This document shows, piece after piece, positions 5,825 through 11,690 of a stretch of DNA of 11,690 bases; position 1 is the first letter of the stretch; each line of letters opens with the position of its first letter. The notes under the pieces were generated by a model. It ran no database searches, was not told the origin of the DNA, and saw nothing but the letters and a program-made list of their open reading frames with translations. The translations under genes and the position numbers were made by a program. Origin of the DNA: an uncultured Erysipelotrichaceae bacterium (GTDB lineage Bacteria; Bacillota_I; Bacilli_A; Erysipelotrichales; Erysipelotrichaceae); NCBI GenBank assembly GCA_910586285.1, contig CAJUGR010000059.1, forward strand, positions 1-11,690, given 5' to 3'.

Positions 5825-8386
5825 TTATGCCGCATTCGAGATAATTTGAACTTGATATTCGCCATCCGCATACCCCAATACAATCTCATCCTGTTTATTT
5901 GCTCCGCCCTCTAATATTTTACGGGCAATCTGCGTTTCAATATTGCGCTGAATATAGCGTTTCATCGGGCGCGCACCGTAGATCGGATCGACCCCCTGTG
6001 ATGCAATTACCGTATAGACATCCGGCGCTACTGTCAGTTTCATATCGCGCTGTGCCAATCGTTCTTGTAATTCTCCCATGAATTTATGAGCAATTTTCTC
6101 CAACATCGTTTCATCCAACGCGTTAAATATGATAATCTCATCAATTCGATTCACAAATTCCGGTTTGAAAAAGCGCTTGACTTCTCGCATATAGTTTTCT
6201 TCCCGCGTTTGCGCATCATCAAAGGCATATTGAGAGCCAAGATTACTTGTCATGATCAACAGTGTATTTTTGAAATCCACAGTGACCCCTTTGGCATCCG
6301 TAATCCGTCCGTCATCAAGAATTTGCAATAACACATTGAATACATCAGGATGTGCTTTTTCCACCTCATCAAATAAAACAATCGAATAGGGATTGCGCCG
6401 TACCGCCTCACTGAGTTGACCGCCTTCTTCATATCCTACATAACCCGGAGGCGCTCCGATCAAACGAGAAACACTGTGCTTTTCCATATATTCACTCATA
6501 TCAATACGAACGATATGCGATTCGCTGTCAAACAACTGTTCTGCCAAGGCCTTGGCAACTTCGGTTTTACCGACACCGGTCGGTCCGAGGAACAAGAAAC
6601 TGCCAATCGGTCGATTCTCATCCTGAATCCGAGCTTTGGAGCGTAGGATCGCGTCAGTGACCAATGTCAATGCTTTCGATTGTCCCACAACACGCTTTGC
6701 CAGCGTTTCTTTCATTGCCAATAGTTTATTACGCTCACTTTCCACAAGTCGTGTGACCTCAATGCCCGTCCATTTGGATACGATGCGCGCAATCAGTTCC
6801 TCATTGACAATCTCCTGAATCAAAGCGTCCTCTTTTACCTTTTCCTGTTGTTTGGCAATGCGTTTTTCCAACTGGGGAATTGTTTCATACTGCAGGCGTG
6901 CCGCTTTTTCATAACGCGCTTCATTCTGTGCCTGTTCCAAATCCAAACGTGCTTTTTCTAAGCGGACTTTGGCTGCCTTGTTTTCCTCCAATTCGGCCTT
7001 TTCATCTTCCCACTGAGTAAACAGCCTGGCTTTATCTTCCTGCAGTTCTCTCAGTTCTTGATGAATCGCTTCCCTTCGTTCTGTTGCCTTTTTATCGTCC
7101 TCTTGTTTCAATGCCGTTTCTTCAATTTGAAGCTGCATGATTTTACGTTGCAGCGCATCCAATTCCTGCGGCATGGATTCCATTTCCACCCGCAAGGTTG
7201 CGCACGCTTCATCAATCAAGTCAATTGCTTTATCCGGTAAAAAGCGATCGGTAATATAACGATGTGACAGAGTGGCAGCCGCCAAAATGGCCTCATCCAG
7301 AATCTTCACCCCGTGATACGATTCAAAGCGATCCTTTAAACCGCGTAAAATCGAAACCGTATCCTCTACGCTTGGTTCCTGTACCATTACGCGCTGAAAG
7401 CGGCGTTCCAATGCAGCATCCTTTTCAATATACTGCCGATATTCATCAAATGTCGTAGCGCCGATACAACGCAGCTCTCCCCGCGCTAACATCGGTTTTA
7501 ATAAATTCGCGGCATCCATCGAACCCTCACTTTTTCCAGCTCCGACCAGATTGTGCAATTCATCAATAAACAAGATGATCCCGCCTTCCGCTTGTTTTAC
7601 TTCGTTAAGAATTGCTTTTAGGCGTTCTTCAAACTCACCGCGATACTTCGCACCCGCAATAAGCGCTCCCATATCCAGTTCCATCAGTTTTTTATCCTTT
7701 AATGACTGCGGCACATCCCCTTTCATGATGCGCCATGCAATGCCTTCCACCACAGCAGTTTTACCAACACCCGGCTCTCCGATTAAAACCGGATTGTTTT
7801 TGGTCTTGCGCGATAATATCTGCATGACTCGACGAATCTCATCATCCCGGCCGATAATCGGATCGATGTGCCCGTTTTTCACTTCCTCCACCAAATCGCG
7901 TCCGTATTTCTTCAGCGCTTCGATATTGGCTTCCGCATTGGGACTATCCATCTTCATTCCCCCGCGCCGCTTTAGTTCTTCTTCCTTACAAACATCTTCC
8001 TTTAACGAAAACATGCGAACGAGCTGTTTCGCAATATACGATTTATGAAACATCAAAGCAATCCACAGCGAAGCGACACTGATATAGGATTCATTGATCT
8101 CATCACTCCATGCTTCTGCTTTCGCGAAGCATTCATTGACCGTACTCGATAACTGTGGATTCGCAGTATCAGAAACAGCGACATGCTTCATTTCCGCATC
8201 AATGATCTGTAAAGCCTTCTCCTTGTCAACATGTAATCTGAGAAATAAACCATCCAATACATCATCTGTAAAGATCGCTTTTAATAAATGGATCGAATCC
8301 AGTGTGGAATGATGCGCACTACGGCAGATTTCCAACGCATTCATGATGATGCTCTGAAGTTTTTCCGACATTCTTTCAAAGTTCAT
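5825..8386 (-). CDS. clpB: ClpB protein disaggregase (Hsp100 AAA+ chaperone)
   Basis: An 853-residue ClpB, close to the usual 850-870. ClpB forms a cytoplasmic hexamer that threads aggregated proteins through its pore with DnaK help. Domains in order: Clp N-terminal repeats (about 1-145); first AAA+ module with Walker A GEPGVGKT (203-210), Walker B ILFIDE (271-276) and arginine finger region ERRF (327-330); the long coiled-coil M domain (about 400-525) that separates ClpB from ClpA and ClpC; second AAA+ module with Walker A GPTGVGKT (601-608), Walker B IVLFDE (669-674), the pore loop GYVGYE (648-653) and sensor 2 GARP (804-807). No ClpP-binding loop is apparent, as expected. The start has a perfect AAGGAGG 7 nt upstream. 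Two CIRCE operators flank its promoter, so HrcA represses it and heat or misfolding stress should induce it. I see no CtsR-type operator. Confidence 0.97.
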   Translation of the reverse strand: MNFERMSEKLQSIIMNALEICRSAHHSTLDSIHLLKAIFTDDVLDGLFLRLHVDKEKALQIIDAEMKHVAVSDTANPQLSSTVNECFAKAEAWSDEINESYISVASLWIALMFHKSYIAKQLVRMFSLKEDVCKEEELKRRGGMKMDSPNAEANIEALKKYGRDLVEEVKNGHIDPIIGRDDEIRRVMQILSRKTKNNPVLIGEPGVGKTAVVEGIAWRIMKGDVPQSLKDKKLMELDMGALIAGAKYRGEFEERLKAILNEVKQAEGGIILFIDELHNLVGAGKSEGSMDAANLLKPMLARGELRCIGATTFDEYRQYIEKDAALERRFQRVMVQEPSVEDTVSILRGLKDRFESYHGVKILDEAILAAATLSHRYITDRFLPDKAIDLIDEACATLRVEMESMPQELDALQRKIMQLQIEETALKQEDDKKATERREAIHQELRELQEDKARLFTQWEDEKAELEENKAAKVRLEKARLDLEQAQNEARYEKAARLQYETIPQLEKRIAKQQEKVKEDALIQEIVNEELIARIVSKWTGIEVTRLVESERNKLLAMKETLAKRVVGQSKALTLVTDAILRSKARIQDENRPIGSFLFLGPTGVGKTEVAKALAEQLFDSESHIVRIDMSEYMEKHSVSRLIGAPPGYVGYEEGGQLSEAVRRNPYSIVLFDEVEKAHPDVFNVLLQILDDGRITDAKGVTVDFKNTLLIMTSNLGSQYAFDDAQTREENYMREVKRFFKPEFVNRIDEIIIFNALDETMLEKIAHKFMGELQERLAQRDMKLTVAPDVYTVIASQGVDPIYGARPMKRYIQRNIETQIARKILEGGANKQDEIVLGYADGEYQVQIISNAA

Positions 8387-8399
8387 ATTGAAACCTCCT

Positions 8400-8426
8400 T
8401 TAGCACTCTATATATGAGACTGCTAA
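8400..8426. promoter_or_regulatory. CIRCE operator 1 (HrcA site, proximal)
   Basis: TTAGCACTC (8400-8408), 9-base spacer, GACTGCTAA (8418-8426). This matches the CIRCE inverted repeat with one mismatch in the right arm. It covers the predicted clpB start of transcription and runs directly into the AAGGAGG ribosome binding site. Confidence 0.9.
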
Positions 8427-8430
8427 GCAT

Positions 8431-8458
8431 AGTATATCACTTTTGTTAGCACTGTCAA
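8431..8458 (-). promoter_or_regulatory. clpB promoter
   Basis: On the minus strand a perfect TTGACA (8458-8453), 16-base spacer, and TATACT (8436-8431) preceded by TGA, an extended -10. Transcription should start near 8424. This is a housekeeping sigma-A-type promoter placed between two CIRCE operators. Confidence 0.85.
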
Positions 8459-8472
8459 TAGTTGAGTGCTAA
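8446..8472. promoter_or_regulatory. CIRCE operator 2 (HrcA site, distal)
   Basis: TTAGCACTG (8446-8454), 9-base spacer, GAGTGCTAA (8464-8472). It matches CIRCE with one mismatch, in the opposite arm to that of operator 1. It overlaps the -35 box of the clpB promoter. The centres of the two operators are 46 bases apart. Confidence 0.88.
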
Positions 8473-8691
8473 TTTTTTGTGATTTTATCATTAAAGAGCA
8501 TTGACAAAACCGGATTTTACAATAATGAAGCCATCGCAAATTCACAAATTCTTCAATCACATAATTCTCCATAAAAAATTGAAATTTTGACGATAGGAAA
8601 CATTTATACTAATAAGCGGTAAGAGAAATATCTTACCATACCATTTCCTTCCCTTAAATTTCATTATTTTTCCCTTTCTTTAATGATAAAA

Positions 8692-8729
8692 AGAGCGATG
8701 TGTCCATTTGGATGCATCGTTCTTTTTTT
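8692..8729. terminator. trxA terminator (bidirectional)
   Basis: AGAGCGATG (8692-8700) pairs with CATCGTTCT (8715-8723) with one G-T pair; an inner TCC/GGA pairing closes an ATTT loop. The minus strand, in which trxA is read, has CTCTTTTT after the stem. The plus strand has seven T, so it works both ways and is in fact stronger on the side without a known gene. Confidence 0.75.
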
Positions 8730-8734
8730 GCATA

Positions 8735-9052
8735 TTAGGCGTTTAAATAAGGCTTCAATGCCGCTTCCAAAGCAGCTGCCGGCTGATAGCCCTGGATTTG
8801 TTTGATCGCTTTTCCGTTTTGAAACAAAATCATCGTCGGTACCGACATAATCTGAAAACGCATGGCCAAATCATTGCTTGCATCCACATCCACCTTAACA
8901 ATTTGTACTTTCCCTTCACATTTCGCTGCGACTTCTTCTAGTACGGGAGCCAACATCTTACAAGGGCCGCACCATGTCGCAAAGAAATCAACCAGAACTA
9001 ACGGTTCACTCGTAATCAAGGAATCAAACTCCTTTGTATTTACAACTTTCAT
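8735..9052 (-). CDS. trxA: Thioredoxin
   Basis: A 105-residue classic thioredoxin, the cytoplasmic dithiol reductase recycled by thioredoxin reductase. It shows the active site WCGPC (27-31), the buried Asp22 before it, and the cis-proline loop SVPT (Pro72). The single-domain length is normal, with no signal peptide. Two ATGs are adjacent (9055 and 9052). The strong AAAGGAGG ends 3 nt before the first and 6 nt before the second, so I choose the second; the longer reading adds one Met. Its own extended -10 promoter overlaps the end of the upstream HAD gene, and no terminator separates them, so both separate and joint transcription are possible. Confidence 0.96.
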   Translation of the reverse strand: MKVVNTKEFDSLITSEPLVLVDFFATWCGPCKMLAPVLEEVAAKCEGKVQIVKVDVDASNDLAMRFQIMSVPTMILFQNGKAIKQIQGYQPAAALEAALKPYLNA

Positions 9053-9083
9053 CATTAACCTCCTTTGTGATTTTCATAAACAT

Positions 9084-9112
9084 AGTATACCACATTGATG
9101 AGAAAAATCATT
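9084..9112 (-). promoter_or_regulatory. trxA promoter
   Basis: On the minus strand TATACT (9089-9084) is preceded by TGG, an extended -10. The -35 position (9112-9107, AATGAT) is weak and overlaps the stop codon of the HAD gene. Transcription would start about 25 nt before the trxA ATG. Confidence 0.45.
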
Positions 9113-9995
9113 CATTTTGCCCACTGATATATTTCGCCACGGTTTTTGCGAGTCCGTCCTCTTGATTGGAAGGACAAATCTCATCAGCAATGGCAAAAAC
9201 CGAATCCAAACCGTTGGCCATAGCCACGCCATGTCCTGCCCATTGTAACATTTCCCGATCGTTCTCGCCATCGCCAAATGCCATGACCGATTCCGCCTCT
9301 ACACCTAACGACGCACAAAGCTGTTGTAAAGCATTTCCTTTGGTTATTCCTTTCGGCATCACTTCCAGCCATCCCGGACTTGTAAGACCGATCCAATAAT
9401 CATCCTCAAGTTCCTTGCGGATTGTCGGTAACAGCGCTTGTAAACGCGAGGGCAGATGCGAAACAGCCAGTTTATTCATCGTTGGCGGTAACTCCTTTGC
9501 CGAGTGGATCGTAACCTGGTGAGGATAGCCGATGCGATTATCCATAATAAAGGTAAATGCTCCGCCCGTCCACGGACAATCATCCGGCAAATGATGTTCC
9601 TTCCGATAACGGATTTTCTCTTCCATCATGGAATCAGGGATATAATCATAAATGAAATCATCCCCCATAGCCTGAATCTCTACTTCATAAGGCAGTAATT
9701 TGTTAAAGATTGCTTGCGCCGCTTGACCGCTCATTTCATGAAAGCGCTGACGCTTGTCATCTTTGCATTGATAGACTGCAACACCGTTCACCTCAATAAA
9801 ATAACCGCCAAAGCGTTTCATCTGCAATTGCTTGGCATACGGCATCAGCTTATGATAATTGCGACCGCTGGCCAACACCAATATAATACCTTGCTTTTGG
9901 GCTTGGATTAATACATCTTTAGTATATTGAGATATCGTATTATCGCTGCGCAGCAATGTCCCATCCATATCCGTTACGATTAATTTTAATGCCAT
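9108..9995 (-). CDS. Cof-type HAD-superfamily phosphatase (HAD-IIB)
   Basis: A 295-residue cytoplasmic phosphatase of the Cof/YidA kind. These enzymes hydrolyse small phosphorylated metabolites such as sugar phosphates or flavin nucleotides; the substrate cannot be told here. The HAD motifs are complete: motif I DMDGTLL with the nucleophile Asp9 and acid/base Asp11, motif II LASGR (Ser43), motif III Lys219 in GITKGNAL, motif IV GDGEND (241-246). A large C2-type cap (about 85-190) lies between motifs II and III. The ATG has GGAGG 7 nt upstream. It is a paralogue of the gene at 10607-11464 (both share EVMPKG and a following KG). It is divergent from ybaK, and trxA follows it on the same strand. 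Confidence 0.92.
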   Translation of the reverse strand: MALKLIVTDMDGTLLRSDNTISQYTKDVLIQAQKQGIILVLASGRNYHKLMPYAKQLQMKRFGGYFIEVNGVAVYQCKDDKRQRFHEMSGQAAQAIFNKLLPYEVEIQAMGDDFIYDYIPDSMMEEKIRYRKEHHLPDDCPWTGGAFTFIMDNRIGYPHQVTIHSAKELPPTMNKLAVSHLPSRLQALLPTIRKELEDDYWIGLTSPGWLEVMPKGITKGNALQQLCASLGVEAESVMAFGDGENDREMLQWAGHGVAMANGLDSVFAIADEICPSNQEDGLAKTVAKYISGQNE

Positions 9996-10025
9996 GATTT
10001 TTCCTCCGCTATTCTACACCGTATG

Positions 10026-10031
10026 ATTATA
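10026..10031 (-). promoter_or_regulatory. -10 box of the first HAD gene
   Basis: A perfect TATAAT on the minus strand (10031-10026), giving a leader of about 24 nt. The -35 position is T-rich but poor. It sits back to back with the ybaK promoter. Confidence 0.4.
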
Positions 10032-10057
10032 CAAGAAATCATCCCAAAGAAAAAGGC

Positions 10058-10087
10058 TTGTGCATTCTTTTCGCTTCATGTTATACT
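10058..10087 (+). promoter_or_regulatory. ybaK promoter (leaderless arrangement)
   Basis: TTGTGC (10058-10063), 18-base spacer, TATACT (10082-10087) preceded by TGT, an extended -10. The -10 ends 7 bases before the ybaK ATG at 10095, so transcription should begin on or next to the start codon. Confidence 0.55.
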
Positions 10088-10094
10088 AACTGAC

Positions 10095-10595
10095 ATGAAA
10101 AAGATTCCTAAAACCAATGCCATGCGCATTTTAGATCAAGCCAAAATTGCCTATCGCATACAGAGTTATGAATTCGACAAACCCGATCATGACTATGGAC
10201 TTTCCGTTGCCAAGCTGCTTCATCAGGATCCAAGCCGTGTCTTTAAAACACTAATCACACAGACTGCCGATCATCATATTTATGTATTTGCTTTACCGGT
10301 TCTCTGTGAATTGGATTTAAAAAAAGGCGCCAGAGCTGTGAATGAAAAAAGCTTGACCTTAGTTCCTGTCAAAGAAATTTTTTCACTCAGCGGCTATGTG
10401 CGCGGTGGTTGTTCGATCATCGGCATGAAGAAAAATTATCCCACAGTTTTTCATGATTCTGCCCTATCCTATGACACCGTTTTTTTCAGCGGCGGAAAGA
10501 TCGGAATTCAGTTGGAAGCGAATCCACAGGAGTTAATCAGTTTACTGAATGCAACAAGCGCTGATATCATTCGTTTGAAACGATCAAAAGATTAG
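10095..10595 (+). CDS. ybaK: YbaK/EbsC-family Cys-tRNA(Pro) deacylase
   Basis: A 166-residue single-domain trans-editing enzyme. The YbaK family hydrolyses cysteine wrongly loaded on tRNA(Pro) by prolyl-tRNA synthetase. Family marks: KTNAMRILDQ at the N-terminus, the conserved lysine in RVFKTL (Lys51), the DLKKGARAV loop (74-82) and the signature GYVRGGCSIIG (100-110), then KIGIQLEANP near the end. Length is normal for YbaK (about 160). I start it at 10095, where family homology begins. The in-frame ATG at 10023 would add 24 unrelated residues spanning the promoter. There is no Shine-Dalgarno sequence before 10095, which fits the leaderless promoter placement. It converges on the second HAD gene with only 11 bases between the two stop codons. 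Confidence 0.92.
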   Translation: MKKIPKTNAMRILDQAKIAYRIQSYEFDKPDHDYGLSVAKLLHQDPSRVFKTLITQTADHHIYVFALPVLCELDLKKGARAVNEKSLTLVPVKEIFSLSGYVRGGCSIIGMKKNYPTVFHDSALSYDTVFFSGGKIGIQLEANPQELISLLNATSADIIRLKRSKD

Positions 10596-10606
10596 CATCA
10601 CTGCGA

Positions 10607-11464
10607 TTAATTTTGAAATACATAGCGTTCCAAGGCTTTGGCAATACCGTGATTCATATTGGTATCCGTTACCTGCCAAGCCTTTTGTTTTACAATATCC
10701 ATCGCATTGCCCATCGCAATACTATGGGGAATCAACTCCATCATGGACAAGTCATTCTCGGCGTCCCCAAAACACAAAATATTTTCTTTCGGAATTTTGT
10801 TTTCCGCCGCAATCCGTAAAATTGCACTGCCCTTACTTACGCCTTTGGGCATCACTTCGATCCACGTCGGGCCGACACAGACCAAATCATAAGCAGACAA
10901 TTCCGAGCGCATTTGTTCCAGATGACGCTGAAAAAACGGAGCGGTCTGAATATAAATACACTTATTGATATCCTGGGTAATTTCATAATCGGGGTTGTCA
11001 ATATGAATAAAGTTACGCTTACCTTGTTTTAACCCATAGTCGCGTGATACTCCCTTGAATAAACCGCTGGCTTTTTTAATCAGTTTCATTCTCAGCGGCA
11101 CATAGTCATAAAGATCATAGCCGCAGAAACAAATCGCTTCACAGCCGTATTTTTTCGCCGTATGCAAAATGACTTGTGCATCCTTCTCCCCCAGCACATC
11201 ATCTACCCAATACTCCTTTTTGGCAAAGCTGTAAATGATTTGTCCATTGACTCCGGCAATATAATGATTGCCCTCTTCCAGATGCAGCGCTTCGCTGACA
11301 AAGTCTACGCCGCCTTTATCGCGTCCGGTTGCCAAAATGATCATAATTCCCTGTGCTTGCGCTTTTAGTAAGCTTTTCATGGTAATCGGATCCATGGTTT
11401 GATCATCCTGAAGTAAGGTTCCGTCCATATCCATCGCAATACATTCAATTTTAGGATTTGTCAT
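10607..11464 (-). CDS. Cof-type HAD-superfamily phosphatase (HAD-IIB), second copy
   Basis: A 285-residue paralogue of the HAD gene at 9108-9995, on the other side of ybaK. Motif I DMDGTLL gives Asp12 and Asp14, motif II LATGR gives Thr46, motif III is Lys211 in GVSKGSAI, and motif IV is GDAEND (233-238). The C2 cap spans about 85-200. It acts in the cytoplasm on a small phosphorylated metabolite that cannot be named from sequence. The two copies share the frame of the C-terminal half (WIEVMPKGVSKG against WLEVMPKGITKG) but differ widely in the cap, so they probably have different substrates. The ribosome binding site is weak (AGGAAAGAGAG upstream of the ATG). The mreB terminator lies only 23 bases upstream of the start. 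Confidence 0.91.
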   Translation of the reverse strand: MTNPKIECIAMDMDGTLLQDDQTMDPITMKSLLKAQAQGIMIILATGRDKGGVDFVSEALHLEEGNHYIAGVNGQIIYSFAKKEYWVDDVLGEKDAQVILHTAKKYGCEAICFCGYDLYDYVPLRMKLIKKASGLFKGVSRDYGLKQGKRNFIHIDNPDYEITQDINKCIYIQTAPFFQRHLEQMRSELSAYDLVCVGPTWIEVMPKGVSKGSAILRIAAENKIPKENILCFGDAENDLSMMELIPHSIAMGNAMDIVKQKAWQVTDTNMNHGIAKALERYVFQN

Positions 11465-11483
11465 TGTTTTTCTCTCTTTCCTT

Positions 11484-11513
11484 AAAAAATGTCAAAAGCA
11501 ATCTTTTGACATT
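11484..11513 (-). terminator. Terminator at the end of mreB
   Basis: A perfect 11-bp stem: on the minus strand AATGTCAAAAG (11513-11503), loop ATTG, CTTTTGACATT (11498-11488), followed by four more T (11487-11484). The stem overlaps the last two bases of the mreB stop codon and ends just before the ribosome binding site of the HAD gene. Confidence 0.82.
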
Positions 11514-11516
11514 ATA
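11511..11516 (-). promoter_or_regulatory. Possible -10 box of the second HAD gene inside the end of mreB
   Basis: A perfect TATAAT on the minus strand (11516-11511) spans the mreB stop codon. Transcription from it would begin near 11504, inside the terminator hairpin, so the left arm would be missing from the new RNA and the terminator would not fold. The -35 position is poor. Confidence 0.3.
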
Positions 11517-11690
11517 AATTTTTCAACATTTTCATACATCCGTTCACAACGCAGTTCAGCGGATTCTCTGCGACATAAACCGGGATTTTCAATTCCTGTT
11601 TGAGCAACGCATCAAAATTGCGCAACAGAGCCCCGCCACCGGTCATCACCAAACCACGTGTCATAATATCGGCTGCCAATTCCGGAGGGG
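11512..11690 (-). CDS. mreB: MreB/Mbl actin-like rod-shape protein, C-terminal part (cut by window edge)
   Basis: The last 59 codons of a bacterial actin. MreB-family proteins polymerise under the membrane and steer cell-wall synthesis. The visible part begins PPELAADIMTRGLVMTGGG, where TGGG is the C-terminal nucleotide-binding glycine loop, and continues ALLRNFDALLKQELKIPV and AENPLNCVVNGCMKML, all typical of the family's end. Whether it is MreB, Mbl or another paralogue cannot be decided from this fragment. Stop is TAA at 11514-11512, overlapping the terminator stem. Confidence 0.9.
   Translation of the reverse strand, partial: PPELAADIMTRGLVMTGGGALLRNFDALLKQELKIPVYVAENPLNCVVNGCMKMLKNL

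Noticed and set aside
7551..8048. 165-codon plus-strand frame inside clpB
   Set aside because: It is the antisense shadow of the conserved first AAA+ module; clpB explains the open frame through codon bias.
8387..8480. CtsR-type operator upstream of clpB
   Set aside because: No tandem heptamer of the CtsR type is visible; both inverted repeats are CIRCE.
10023..10094. Upstream ATG (10023) for ybaK
   Set aside because: The extra 24 residues span the -35 and -10 boxes and do not belong to the YbaK family; no ribosome binding site precedes it.

Overview
This window looks like ordinary chromosomal DNA from a low-GC Firmicute with moderate GC. An Erysipelotrichia-like gut bacterium is a reasonable guess, but only from protein style and gene mix; nothing here proves the family. 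The supporting signs are CIRCE operators on clpB, strong AGGAGG-type ribosome binding sites, many short hairpin-plus-T terminators, and typical Firmicute housekeeping genes. I see no tRNA, rRNA, CRISPR array, insertion sequence, phage gene or toxin-antitoxin pair.

Left part (1-3700). A secreted-protein gene runs off the left edge on the minus strand. Its signal peptide appears broken by a one-base frameshift, and it follows a structured leader of about 85 nt with mutually exclusive pairings. Next comes a lipoprotein polysaccharide deacetylase (minus), divergent from a TypA/BipA ribosome-associated GTPase (plus). typA ends at a bidirectional terminator preceded by a perfect 18-bp palindrome.

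Middle part (3700-8480). A minus-strand two-gene unit encodes a class D-like sortase (TTG start) and, overlapping it by 13 bases, a small two-helix membrane protein of unknown function. A stretch of about 540 bases without a convincing gene follows. It holds three tandem stem-loops, a plus-strand terminator, a tiny Cys-rich ORF with a very good ribosome binding site, and the terminator of the next operon. Then come a membrane-anchored zinc-ribbon protein with its own promoter and the ClpB disaggregase. The clpB promoter is bracketed by two CIRCE operators, so HrcA control is very likely.

Right part (8480-11690). Thioredoxin (trxA) and a Cof-type HAD phosphatase lie on the minus strand. A ybaK-type Cys-tRNA(Pro) deacylase gene lies on the plus strand and its promoter suggests a leaderless mRNA. 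A second Cof-type HAD phosphatase is convergent with ybaK, and the C-terminus of an MreB/Mbl actin homologue runs off the right edge. Joint themes are cell envelope work (deacetylase, sortase, MreB) and protein or translation quality control (ClpB, TrxA, YbaK, TypA). No single pathway ties the window together, and I do not see a large undescribed system. The points most worth a second look are the structured leader at 143-226, the sortase unit with its unusual active-site motif, the hairpin and mini-ORF region at 5043-5347, the dual CIRCE, the apparently leaderless ybaK, and the terminator/promoter overlap at the end of mreB.
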